Source: Ostrinia nubilalis
Lineage: Eukaryota; Arthropoda; Insecta; Lepidoptera; Crambidae
Direction of reading: 5' to 3'
Length of the DNA stretch: 64,000 nucleotides
NCBI RefSeq assembly: GCF_963855985.1
Contig: NC_087112.1
Location: 7,566,501 to 7,630,500 of the forward strand
Positions 33,501-45,500 of this stretch are shown piece by piece (position 1 is the stretch's first letter; each line of letters starts with the position of its first letter). Both the position numbers and the translations under genes were made by a program. The notes below the pieces were generated by a model. That model did not search any database, was not told the DNA's origin, and saw only the letters and a program-made list of their open reading frames with translations.

Positions 33501-36500
33501 AATTATTATGCTCGTACATAATTATAAATAAACTAGCTTTCCGCCCGCCGCTTCGCCCGCGTAGTATTTTTCGGTTTTTATATAACCTATTACACTCAGA
33601 TATAATGTGGCTTTCTATTGGTGAAAGATTTTTTAAAATCGGTTCAGCAGATCCCGAGATTACCCCTTACAATTTAACAAATATACAAACACACAAACTT
33701 TACCTCTTTATAAATTAGATAAAGATAGGTAATTTGAAACCCTATTTTGTTTTATTATTTTTTTTATTTTAAACATTTCACAATCTAAACTAATATTTAC
33801 TGTAGGTAAGTAAATGCTAAACTAAATAGTAAAATATTAGTTTGGATTGTGAAATATCCTACTTCCTACTAATATTATAAAGGCGAAAGTTTGGATGTCT
33901 GGATGTTTGTTACTCTTTCACGCAAAAACTACTGAACGGATTTTGTTGAAACTTTACAGTATTATTGTTTATAACCCAGATTAACATATAGGCTAACACT
34001 TATGACGATATGTGACAAATAAATTTCAATAAATAAATAAGACGTGTCTAAAAAGCGCCATTTACCTATCGTCATTGGTTAAAATCTACAGCGCTGGACA
34101 AACTACTGTATGACGTTCGTAAATATTCATTTGGGGGAAGCCGTGAAACGCCATCTATCAACATGATATCTAACGGGGGTAAAACTAGGTCTACGCGAAC
34201 GAAGTCGCGGGCGGCCGCTAGTTTATATAGGTAGCTTTCCCTCCGCAACCTTATTGGTATTCCATGTATGTGTCTTTTAACTGATTTCTGTTACACGTTT
34301 CATGTAAAATTTGTCCAGTTATAACTCCATTTACATCTGCATCTGTAAACAAGGGTTCATGTTCTCCAGCCCAGATGCCGAGTAAACAGAATCGTCTTTC
34401 AGTGACGTGCAGCTGCCTCTATATTTGACCCACTGACCTAATTTTTTATTATTTATTTGTATCAGTGTCAGTGTCTTCTAAAGAGTGTAAAGAAGTATGT
34501 AGGTACTATTAAAATGTAATTTTAACTCATTGGTTTTGTCTCATATTTGAGGAATGTACTATGTATCATGAGTAGAGTCTTCGTTTAAAAGGATGCGAAC
34601 GATTTAAATTTCAATAGGTAGACAAAATTGATAATTCTTAATTATCAAAAATTTTAGCTTTCTCCAGTAGCACTGATATTATTATACTGTGACTCATCAA
34701 AGTCATCATTGTCAAAAATATTGACAAATCGCGAACTGTCACGGCCATAAAACTGACACGCGTCCGTCCTCCGTAAGCGCCACCGCGCGACTGATTGAGA
34801 TTGTCCAAGCCGTCATGGACGATTTTTTCCACATTTTTTAACATAGTAACTAAATAAGACGCAATATAAAAATTTCATCCGTTAAAAGCCCTCAAGTTAT
34901 TTCTGAACTTTAGTTTAGTAAAAGATTTAGAATCTCAAATCGCTTATTTTAAAAATAAAACCATAAATAGAAAACGAATAGAGGTAACTTTGGGAATTTA
35001 TTCTATCGAGTCAACTTCATCAAATCGTGTTTCCATCCGTTAATTGCCCTAGAAAATATCCTCAACTATGCCCAATAAAAATCTTAGCCTTTAATTTTAC
35101 TGTTTAGTACCTCAAAAATGATAAATGAAAACCTCATTTTCGCCATTTTCTCTGTTACCCGGCCTTAACTAAGTGATGTTCATCGTAATAAATGTTTCTT
35201 TCTTTCAAATTAATCAGAGGAACATAGGCGGAGTTCGAATTGAAGTTAAGGTTCTACTTCCCTTCAGTGCAAAGCGGATATATGGCTCATTAAAGACCTC
35301 TCTTGGTTTTACTAGAATGTTAAAAGATACTTTTACATTCCACAGGTGACTTGTGCCATCGCAGCTGTCGTTCTACTGGGCATGATAATATTCTGCATCC
35401 TCCAAACGCGGCGCTCGCGCAAGTTACCGCCGCCGGCGCATGAGATGAACCGCATACAGCAGGCTCTCAGGTAAGGCAAAACTAGAATGAGCTTTAAAGC
35501 TTAAGTGAATAAGGTCCGAATTACAAAACAACTCTAAAGTTTTACATTGGGTAATGTGATCGGTTTAAACATTGATATTCAATTAATCTAAAGCCACGAT
35601 GTATGTTGTGTGTCTGCTCATGCAATTTAAATACATTATTTGTATTCAAGTTTGCTGTATCGTTTATGCGTAAATACTGTCCGACATTTGCCTAAAAAAG
35701 TGGAGCTAAGGGCTACACTACTATAATCGATTGTCTCTGATTCTTAGCTCACGATTATGTGAAGATTCATTTGAAATCAAATATCAAGGGTCATTTTTAC
35801 TACTTTTCATAAAAGAGCATTTACTGGGCTGGTATGAACCACCCTAGACTGCATCTCACTTAACATCTAGTGTGACAAGTATATCTTTATTTGCTTCGAT
35901 CGATTGCAGTCAAATATCTACCTAGTTCTGCTAAAAAAAAATCAGTTATAATAAAGTATTATACAACGTGCTCCTTTTGTTTTCCGGAAATTTTAGGGGT
36001 ATATTCTATAAATGAAAACTAGTTAAACAGTCTAAGGAATATGTGTTTCTAAAAGCATATTTTTGAAGATATTGTGGATTCTAGATTTAGAAGATACCTA
36101 GTTGATTTAGATTATAGTATCATCAATATAGTTTTTTTTTAATTGTCCTAGTCTTTTTGTGTAGACTTTTTATTGATAAGTGTATGTAAATTATGAATTA
36201 TTTCAGTGAAAAATTATGTTTTTAGAATAATTTCACATTTTTTTTTTTATGTGATAGGAAAAAATAACAATATATCACATGAAAAAATAAGTCGAAAAAA
36301 ATTGTTAAGGCGATTAGAGTCCTCAATGACCTTGGGCGTTTGACCTTCACGCCGCGAGCAACACCCGCGTACCCCGCACCAAAAACTCCGATTTGACACC
36401 GATCAAAAATACACGGGCATAGGTAGATACAGAATAGAAGCTCTTTCTTCATACATTACTGCCTATTATTATAGACTTAAATTGATGAACCTTGATGTCG

Positions 36501-39500
36501 GTGTCATTTAACTCAGGCGTAAAGGTATTTAATAAAAATAACAAAATCCATGAACATTTTGTACGGGATAAAATTTTATTTTATTTTTCGTAAATTTTCT
36601 AATGCTTTTGTCGGTTCAGTCGTTCTCGAAATTTGAACAAACCCGACTTTATTACAAGCTTTTATTTAGCTTGCAATTTATGATGTATGTAGGTAATTAC
36701 ATAAATGTTTGTTCGGGTGGAATCTTGCAAGCTGAATTAGTTGCAAGCTGAATTAGTTAGACCAACTTCCTGACGACAACTAGGCTAGATGACAAACCCC
36801 TGACCCTGTATAAGCAAGTACCTAATGTTATGTAAGTAGGTACGCTACTTTGAAAATCACGAGTCTTCAATTCTCTAAGGGAAACTGCAGGGTCTGATGA
36901 TGGAGCTGGAATGTGGCCATAGGAATAGGCTAGTTTCTTTAAAAAAGACTTTTGGTCCGTCAATTTTACATTATCAAAAAATATTGGACACAGGATATTT
37001 TTATTTTTCAATTAAACAAGTAATTACGAAGATAATGATGCGATGAAATTCCGCGTGACGACACAAATCGCCACAATTTTAAGCATGCCTTGACGTCATG
37101 TGCCTCATCTTCTGAACTTTGGTGCGCTTCATCTCTTTAAATTTTCATAAGTTTAAAAAAGTGAAAAATACATTTAGAGCTTTTTTTTTGGTAAGTTCAC
37201 CGACGGTCTTATTCAAACTCTTGCTACTTTCTTGCTTTATCCACGAAACATCCCTATTCTTCGAAATTATTACGATCTACAAACGGAAAATCTCTGCTAC
37301 TACGCCGCAGTAAATTCCCCATCATAAATAAAAAGATTTTTTTTAAAACAAGCTCTTGTATGCTAATAATTTTGGTTTCATGACATGCTCCTAAAATTCA
37401 TCACCTTATAAGAGGATTTCAGTTTTTATCTGCGAAACTTTTTAATAATATAGGTACGTTTCATGGTTTGGTAATTTAGGGAAGTTTATTTGCACTTAAC
37501 ATGAAAAATATGGTATCAATGTACTGAGTACCTATGCACCTTCAGTGGCAACAACAAGGTCTACTGGGTACCTATAGTCTACTAAAGGCATGAAATAGAT
37601 TAATTTCACTAAAAATTAAAACCAACTCCAAAACGAATCACCAAAAGGTAGGACACCGACACCGACTCCGAAAATGGCTAATTTTGTAATCAGTATCCAA
37701 ATTTTTAATAAGCTCTATAGAACAATTCAATACCACTTTATCTTAATTTTTTTTAATGTGACAGGAGGCAAACGAGCAAACGGATCACCTGTTGGTAAAT
37801 GATTACCGTCACCCATAGACACCCGCAGACCCAGGGGCGTTACAGGTGTTATTTTTAATTGTGGTATTTTCGCGAAGAAACATATTTAAAATCTAATTCT
37901 AATAAGTATGAAAAATATAAATTGTTTTCTTCACGTAAATCGATTAAGTTACAGATTCTGACTAGCTCCTAATTTGGATACTGATTGCAAAGGCCTAGTA
38001 AATAAATAACGTAATAATTTTTCTACTTGTATTTATCTAGTGCAGTTGTTTTGGAGTCAATTATAGTCTTTTTACACTAATATATTCTATTCAGGTAGAA
38101 AATAGCGTCTGAGCGCGTCATAATTCAATTGTATTGTCTGACTGCATGTACTCTATGAACAATTCTGACATAAAATCTATTGTCGAACAAAAGCTGGGTT
38201 GCACCATCTTACTTCAACTTTGACAAGCGTCAAAAGTCTGTCTAACTCCATACAAAAAACACCGGTTATCGCCAAAGCTACGGTCAAAGTTAGGTCACGT
38301 CAGGTGGTGCAACTTAGCCAAAGAAAAAATTCATTTTGATCGCTAATGTCAGTTTGTAGCGAGTGACACAACCTCCCCGTCTGAAGGCCAGCGGCCGACT
38401 GCCGCCCGCACCCCGCGAAGGCCCCCTCAACAGCAAAACGTTCGGAATTTATCAAAAGTAAAATTTATGAATGAAAGTAATGTTCGATTGAAAAACGCAA
38501 CGTGTCATTTAAAAATTAAAGAATTCCCAATCTATTCGTGCAAAAATCTTTTAAATTAACATAGCCGTTTTGGAGGAGTAGGGAATTTAAGTAAAAAATC
38601 GATGTCCCGTATTTATTTTTTTAATCCAAAACAAAGAGACGTAGCGAAAATTCAAACGTCACAAATGTAGTCCTTGAACTGTTGTATAACATATATTTTT
38701 TTGAACTATTTCTGTCCAGCAGTAAAAGAGGAGTAGGCTTTACAAAATGCCCATTTGGCGCGGATTGAGGACACTAATCGCCTTAAAGGATGATGGGCAC
38801 TTTTCTATGGAATCTAGGCGTAAAACCAACAGAAATGTAACTACTATTATTTGTTAGGACTTAATATCAGAAATATATTGTCATATAAATAACTACCAAA
38901 AACTCCCGGGTTTGCTTGGAAATTGACATAATGTGAAATAGTAATAGGTGCTTTATTGCGCAAACAAAAAATATTATTAATTAATATACTTATCTACTTA
39001 CATTTTACATACATTAAGTTATTTATCCATTATTATGTCCAACAGTTCAGGAGTGGGGCCAACAAATGGTATATTTAAACCATGTTCTACATTATAAGCG
39101 TAGGACCATACCTAGGTACCATTTAGAGAAATGACATGAACACAGTCATGTTTCAATGGGTTTCTACTAGTTAAGTTGTAGTGTTGTCGCATAATCGATC
39201 ACGGATCGATTATTAATCGATATTGCCAAATAACGATTTATCGATTAACAATTCGATTAATCGATTTTATTGATTACCATCATTACTATCGATTGTTAAT
39301 TCAATTCTTTATTTTCAGCAATATAATCGATTATTGCAATCGAATAATCGATTATGATTTATTCGGTATACATACTTACTAAATCGATAGAATCGATAGT
39401 AAGACTCTCAATATGATCGATAAAAGCAATCTAATTGATCTAATACTATTTTTATTACCCTAATGTGATGTGAAATACTATGGAAACTTTGCATATTCAA

Positions 39501-42500
39501 CGACCTCTATCTCCGTATCCCCGCGTATTTCAGGATTGTTGTCATACTATGACTACCTCACATTGAGCAATATAAAAATATAGAATTACCCACAATGAAA
39601 TGAAGTACTAGTATTAAGCTTTAATTTAGTATACTTTTCAACCGACTTCAAAAAAAGGAGGAGGTTCTCAATTCGACCCGTATGTTTTTTTTCTCTATCT
39701 TTCTCTATGTTTGTTACGCGATAACTCCGTCAATTATGAACCGATTTGAACAAACCGATTTTCGGCGTATAGGTAATACCTCAAGGGTGGTCCCATTTAA
39801 ATTTAATAATAAAAAAAACAACCCCCAAGGGTGGAAAATTGGGGATGAACTTTTTTATACGCAATATCTCCGCCGATTATAAACCAATTTGAACGATAAT
39901 TTTTTTGTTGAATAGGTATTATCAAAAGGGTGGTTTCATGCGAATTTGAAGAAAATATTTCACCCCCAAGGGTGGAAAATTAGGGAAGAACTTTTTTATA
40001 CGCAATATCTCCGCCGATTATGAACCAATTTGAACGATTATTTTTTTGTTGAATACATTAAAATAATTTATTAAATATTTATTATCAAAATTTTTTAATT
40101 TTTAATTTTTTTTTGTGTTCACGCATTTGAAGTCGGTTATATTTAAAAAAAAAAGTTAATTATTGTTTCTGTTGGTTTAACGCCCAATATGCCCATCATC
40201 CTTTAAAGAAAATGTAATGCCATTCTATTCTTTGAAGTGGTCTTATTAATACCCTAGAGTTCCAGGAAATCAAAAAGAGCGTTGTATACACACAACAACT
40301 ATTCTTTGACACTCATCATCAACATAATGATTATCTCCAGATACGTGGTCGGTCACATCGGAGGCCGGCAGCAACTGATCTCCACAGTTCCCCCAGACAT
40401 GCCGCCGATACCAAAGGACGAGCTGGCGGCGGCCTATGCCGAGAGGCAGCTGGACTCCGACTACGGCTTCCAGAAGGAGTTCGAGGTATTTCACTGTTTT
40501 TAACACGCTTTTATTAGGCCGTCGTGTATGTAACTATGTAATGAAATCTAGGAATCTGAATTACACTCACTTATTGTAACTCTTGTATGATCAGGAAACT
40601 TGGCAATTATATGTAGATTAGATGACAATACAATATTATGGTACCATCGAGCTGGTCTGATGATGGGACTGGAAGGTGGTCATAAGAACTCCTAAACGAA
40701 ACGGCGGAATTGCATCGAGTTTAGGCACTTTTCAAGCAACACAATGTCTATTAATGAACCAATTTCTTTGCATTGCTGGGGGCAATCGAAGTGCGTGTAT
40801 ACAACTTGCATTTAAACAGCCACTATGTTGCGAGGAAAAAGTAAAAAATAAAAGGTATATCTTTTGTACAGACAATAAACACACGTGGAATATTAAGTAA
40901 GGGCTAGATTTGCTCTCAGTACGTATAGGATTAATTTAATCATGCATGAAATTTCAAAGAAATGAGTGTCCACATTATTACGATTCAACACGTGACACCA
41001 CAACACAAGAGTGTAGATATAGCTTATATCTCAGTTATCAACCACTGTCCTTATGCCCTCGTATCTCGGTAAGATAATAAAAACCACAATCGAATGGGAG
41101 AAGCGAGTGAGTGATATTGGAAGAGTTATTGTATAAAATAACATTTCATAGAAATGTTACAGGTGCGCATGATACCACAACTTATTATTACTAAATGAAC
41201 GTCTGTATATTAATACATGTTTGTTCGAAACGCATACTATTTGTTTATGAACTCTTCATGGACAACTGTAAGTTTTATGTAACATTTAATTTCATATTGA
41301 AATAAAATACTTGCATTGTTTTAATAATTTACTTCCAATCTTATTGTTTCTTTATTTTGTGGATATGAATGTCGAATGCTATAGATTTTACTGTCTCCAT
41401 TTGCGTTTTAATGTTTTACTAGTGTACTAGTGTGCCGAATTTATTTTTTCTCAGCTAAAGTTTTAATTTTGACATTTTTGATGTTTTATTATAGCATTAA
41501 CTGTCATAGTGACTGTCTAATTTAAAAATATAATCTCATTTGTATTTCTTCGTAGTAATTTCGTTCTTTTTCTCATTTCAACATGTACCCATTACAACCC
41601 AACTAAAACTCGAACCAAACCGGGTCAAGTTGTTACAGATGCTGCCCGAATGCTTCCCGGACCGGACCACCAACGCTTCGGAGGCCCGGGAGAACCAGCC
41701 CAAGAACCGGTACCCGGATATCAAGGCGTATGACCAGACCCGGGTCAAACTGTCGCAGATAGACAGCATAGCCGGCTCGGACTATATCAACGCTAACTAC
41801 GTTATGGGATATAGGGTGAGTTTAATGTAGCGGGATGAAATGATATAGGGTGTTGTTAGGTATAAATTGGTGTTTGAAGAATATAGGTTGATTTTGAATC
41901 GTTCTGGGAGTTTAAAACTTTCAGATATGTAAAAAAAAGTGATGGTCACAATTTTCAAATTAAAAACCTGCATACTTTCGTAGTTCTGCAGTGAAATACC
42001 AATATTGCATAGAAAATAAATGCACTATGACTTGTTTGTTCACTAAAACGTAGGTACAAGTTTTCAAACGATATTGACACCTAAATGTAAATGACAGGAG
42101 GAATAAATCTTATTATTCCACTGTGATTGTCGACATAATTAATTAAGCTATCTTCTAACTTAAAGAAGAACAGTTCATACGACAGTCCATCAGCCTACCT
42201 TTGGTTCAAAAACGCTCCAATTACATCTTCATAAGATATCTATTTCTTAGCTTGATGTGACGTCATCTGTACAAAATGTACTCTTGTACATACAGCTTGA
42301 TGCCTATCGTTTCCATTCTGTCTGTGTCTAACCTGTGCTCTTCTGTCCTGTGCCGTCTAAGGACCCTGAGGAACCTAATCAGGTATTGCATGCATTTCCG
42401 TGTACAGTCAGCCTCATTACTAAGAATATTTTTTTCAGGCGATTGACTACATATAAATAAAATTGTATGCCACATGATCCCGGGGTCAAATTGTAACTAA

Positions 42501-45500
42501 TGTGTTAAAAGACATCTTAACATATTTCATTTAATATTAACAGTATTGATTCGTAATTAAAACCTATACCTATGGCATCATTTGTAACATTTTCAACGTT
42601 ATAATTAAAATATTTTTTAATAAATTAACTTGTCAAAAATACAGTGGTAGCACTTTTTTGCCTAAATAATAGCATAAAAAGACTTCAATAGTCATTGTTA
42701 GTTAAATAAATTAAATTTATTGAGGATGACTGTACAATCTGTGTTGTGTGTTCCTTCTTTCCTGTGTTTATTTTGTATATTTTTCTGATAACCTGATTTT
42801 ATTTTGCTGTAAGTCTTCATGTTATGCATAAACCAACATCAAGAATAATTTATTAAAAATATTTACTTTGTGCCAATATTTTATTGTCACAAAAAAAGAC
42901 TGGATTTTTCTAGAATATTCTAAATTCCAGTTCTAAATCCTCTGTTTCGCTTACTTTGGATTGGGACTAGATGTCGCTGTAATAAAATTTCGAAGCATAT
43001 TTTTTATTTATTTATTTATCTATAGGAACGCAAACAGTTCATCTGCGCGCAAGGTCCAACCGACACCACTGTCAACGACTTCTGGCGTATGATCTGGGAG
43101 CACGGTCTTGAACTGATCGTGATGCTGACAAACCTGGAGGAATACTCCAAGGTCAAGTGCAGCAAGTACTGGCCTGATGAGGTGCGGGGCGCGAGGGTTT
43201 TCGGCGCTATTACTGTGCATCATGTTGGTGAGAAGAGGTTGGTATATTTGAATATGCTTTTGCAAAATGGCATCTAAAACTACAACAGTTGTCAGTGTTT
43301 TGTTTGACGCGTCGTCACAAGTATAGTTCCAAAATACTGAACTGTCCTATCCATGACATTGACAGCGGGGCGCCACCGTCAATACCGGATCGCTGGTTCC
43401 GATTTTTGCCATGTTGGAAACCATATAGTTGAACGATGGTAGCGCCCCCCTGTCATTGAGTTTGGTGGGACAGTTCAGCGTGGGTCATCTATAAAGTCAA
43501 ACGATTCTGAAACGTCAAGTGGCGCCGCCCTCCTGTAAATGTCATAATTATATGGGGCAGATATCAGTGTAACTTTATACAGATTGTCTAATGGTAACTC
43601 AAGCTCAGCTCATCATCGTCAGCATTTAGTCACCACTGCAGGAGGACGACCCAATCTAATATAAAAGAGTCAAAAAAGACAAACTTTGTCTTACACTCTC
43701 CACACTGACTAGACTGGTTGAATTAGCCTGAAGCTCAGCTCAATTCCTGCCTAATTCACTTAAATTGTAGTTTAATATATATTTTTTTATCCACTACGAG
43801 GAAGCTTTTGGCCTGTATCTCACCTGATGGTAAGTGACGATCAGGCCGAAGGTGGAAGCGAGCTTCACCCGGAATCCTCAACCACGGAGGAACTGGCTAT
43901 CTCACCTCTAACTGCCGGAACACAATCTGCTTGAATAAAGATAACATCCGAAATGATAACTTCTTCAAGATAATGCTAAAGACGTGACATTTTTATTCAA
44001 CATTTGTATTTTCTAATATTCAGATATTCGGACTACATCGTCAGAGAGCTAAGGATCACGAAACAGCCCACGAATGCAGATGGACAACCAATAATTGAGA
44101 ACAACGGCATTGCTAAGAGGAATGGTGGTAAGAACATAATAAATATCTTACAACATTTTGTTTCATACTAGCGGTCGCCCGCGACTTCGTACGCGTGGAT
44201 CCCGTTTTACCCCCTTCATCTATCTTACGCGGTTCAGATTTTTTCATACAAATGTTTTTTCCCCCTAACTCCCGTTCCCGTGGGAATTTTGCAATATCCT
44301 GTTGTAACTAAGCTTTAAGTTTACTAAGATACCTGCATGCCAAATTTCAAGCGTCTACTCGTAACTTAAGCGGTTTAGATTTTTCATACAAAAGGATTTT
44401 CCCGCTAATTCCCGTTTCCCTGGGTATACTATAACCTGCCCAGGAGTACGAAGAATAATTGTACCAAGTTTCGTTAAAATCCGTCGAGTAGTTTTTGTTT
44501 CTATAAGGAACATACAGACAGACAAAAATTTTACTGATTGCATTTTTGGCATCAGTATCGATCACTAATCACCCCCTGATAGTTATTTTGAAAATATATT
44601 TCATGTACAGAATTTACCTCTCTACAGATTTATTATAAGTATAGATGAATAAAAAGATGTTTCATAAGAATCTGTCAGTCAGCGTTAAATAGTTCGTGAC
44701 ACCCAAAGTAACCAATAAGTTGGCAACACCTCTTTGTTTGTGCTGAAGTAAGGTTGTGCTGTCAACTTTTTGTCCACTTTGAGGGTCACGAACTATTTGA
44801 CACTGACTGTACCATTACGTAACTTTTTAGGTACACTCGTCAGCACATCTAGTATATTAGTTGGTGTTCCAAAAGTTGTCCATATGTCAGCGAATATGAG
44901 CGATCTGAAGATTAACATGTTATAATGATTAATTGTTTTGTGTGCACATAAAATCGTCTAAAAACATCAGATTTAGCAATATTTTCTACGCTCATTCTCG
45001 ATATCTCAACTTCCTTGTTCCGCAGATTGTAAAGAAGCATCAGACTCCAGCGCCCCCACCTCCCCGCGGGAAGCCAAAGATTCAGGCGAGGGCCGTACCG
45101 TCCGCCAGTACCACTTCCTCATGTGGAAAGACTTCGCGGCGCCGGAACACCCTCACTCTATACTCAAGTTCATCAAGGTAAAAAAACGCCATAAATCATG
45201 TGTATTGTAATGTAACAACTGTCTTTTCAACCTTATTTCAGACTTGTAAGTTGCCATAGGTGTCAATCTCAATCAAATCGACGATTTTACGACATTATTT
45301 GACCTACATATTTCAAATGCAGAACTAAGGCTGTGGTGTTCTTTAAATACCGTAGGCCGCATCATGATGCTTACTATAAAAATGTACTGTTGTGATTACT
45401 TTCAGACGTTGATATCGGTATATTTTATGGCGTCGATATCCAGGTTTGATGCTACTTCGTACGCCGCGTATAGCGTTTAATAGGAGACCGTAGCCTAAGT

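Larger units (their letters stand above)
38787..40202. mobile_element. Second TTAA-flanked element abutting the previous one (1.4 kb)
   Basis: Begins AGGATGATGGGCA (38787) and ends TGCCCATCATCCT (40202), with further inverted similarity around GTTTTACCAACAGAAA-type sequence inside. Flanked by TTAA at 38783-38786, shared with the neighbour, and 40203-40206. It contains an ATCGAT cluster (39194-39421) and a nested element with ACCGACTTCAAA ends (about 39640-40139). Confidence 0.75.

Noticed and set aside
41540..41638. Extension of exon 17 upstream to an in-frame ATG at 41540
   Set aside because: The extra sequence has no PTP similarity. The acceptor at 41638 joins in phase to exon 16 and gives the expected [12 protein letters not shown] junction.
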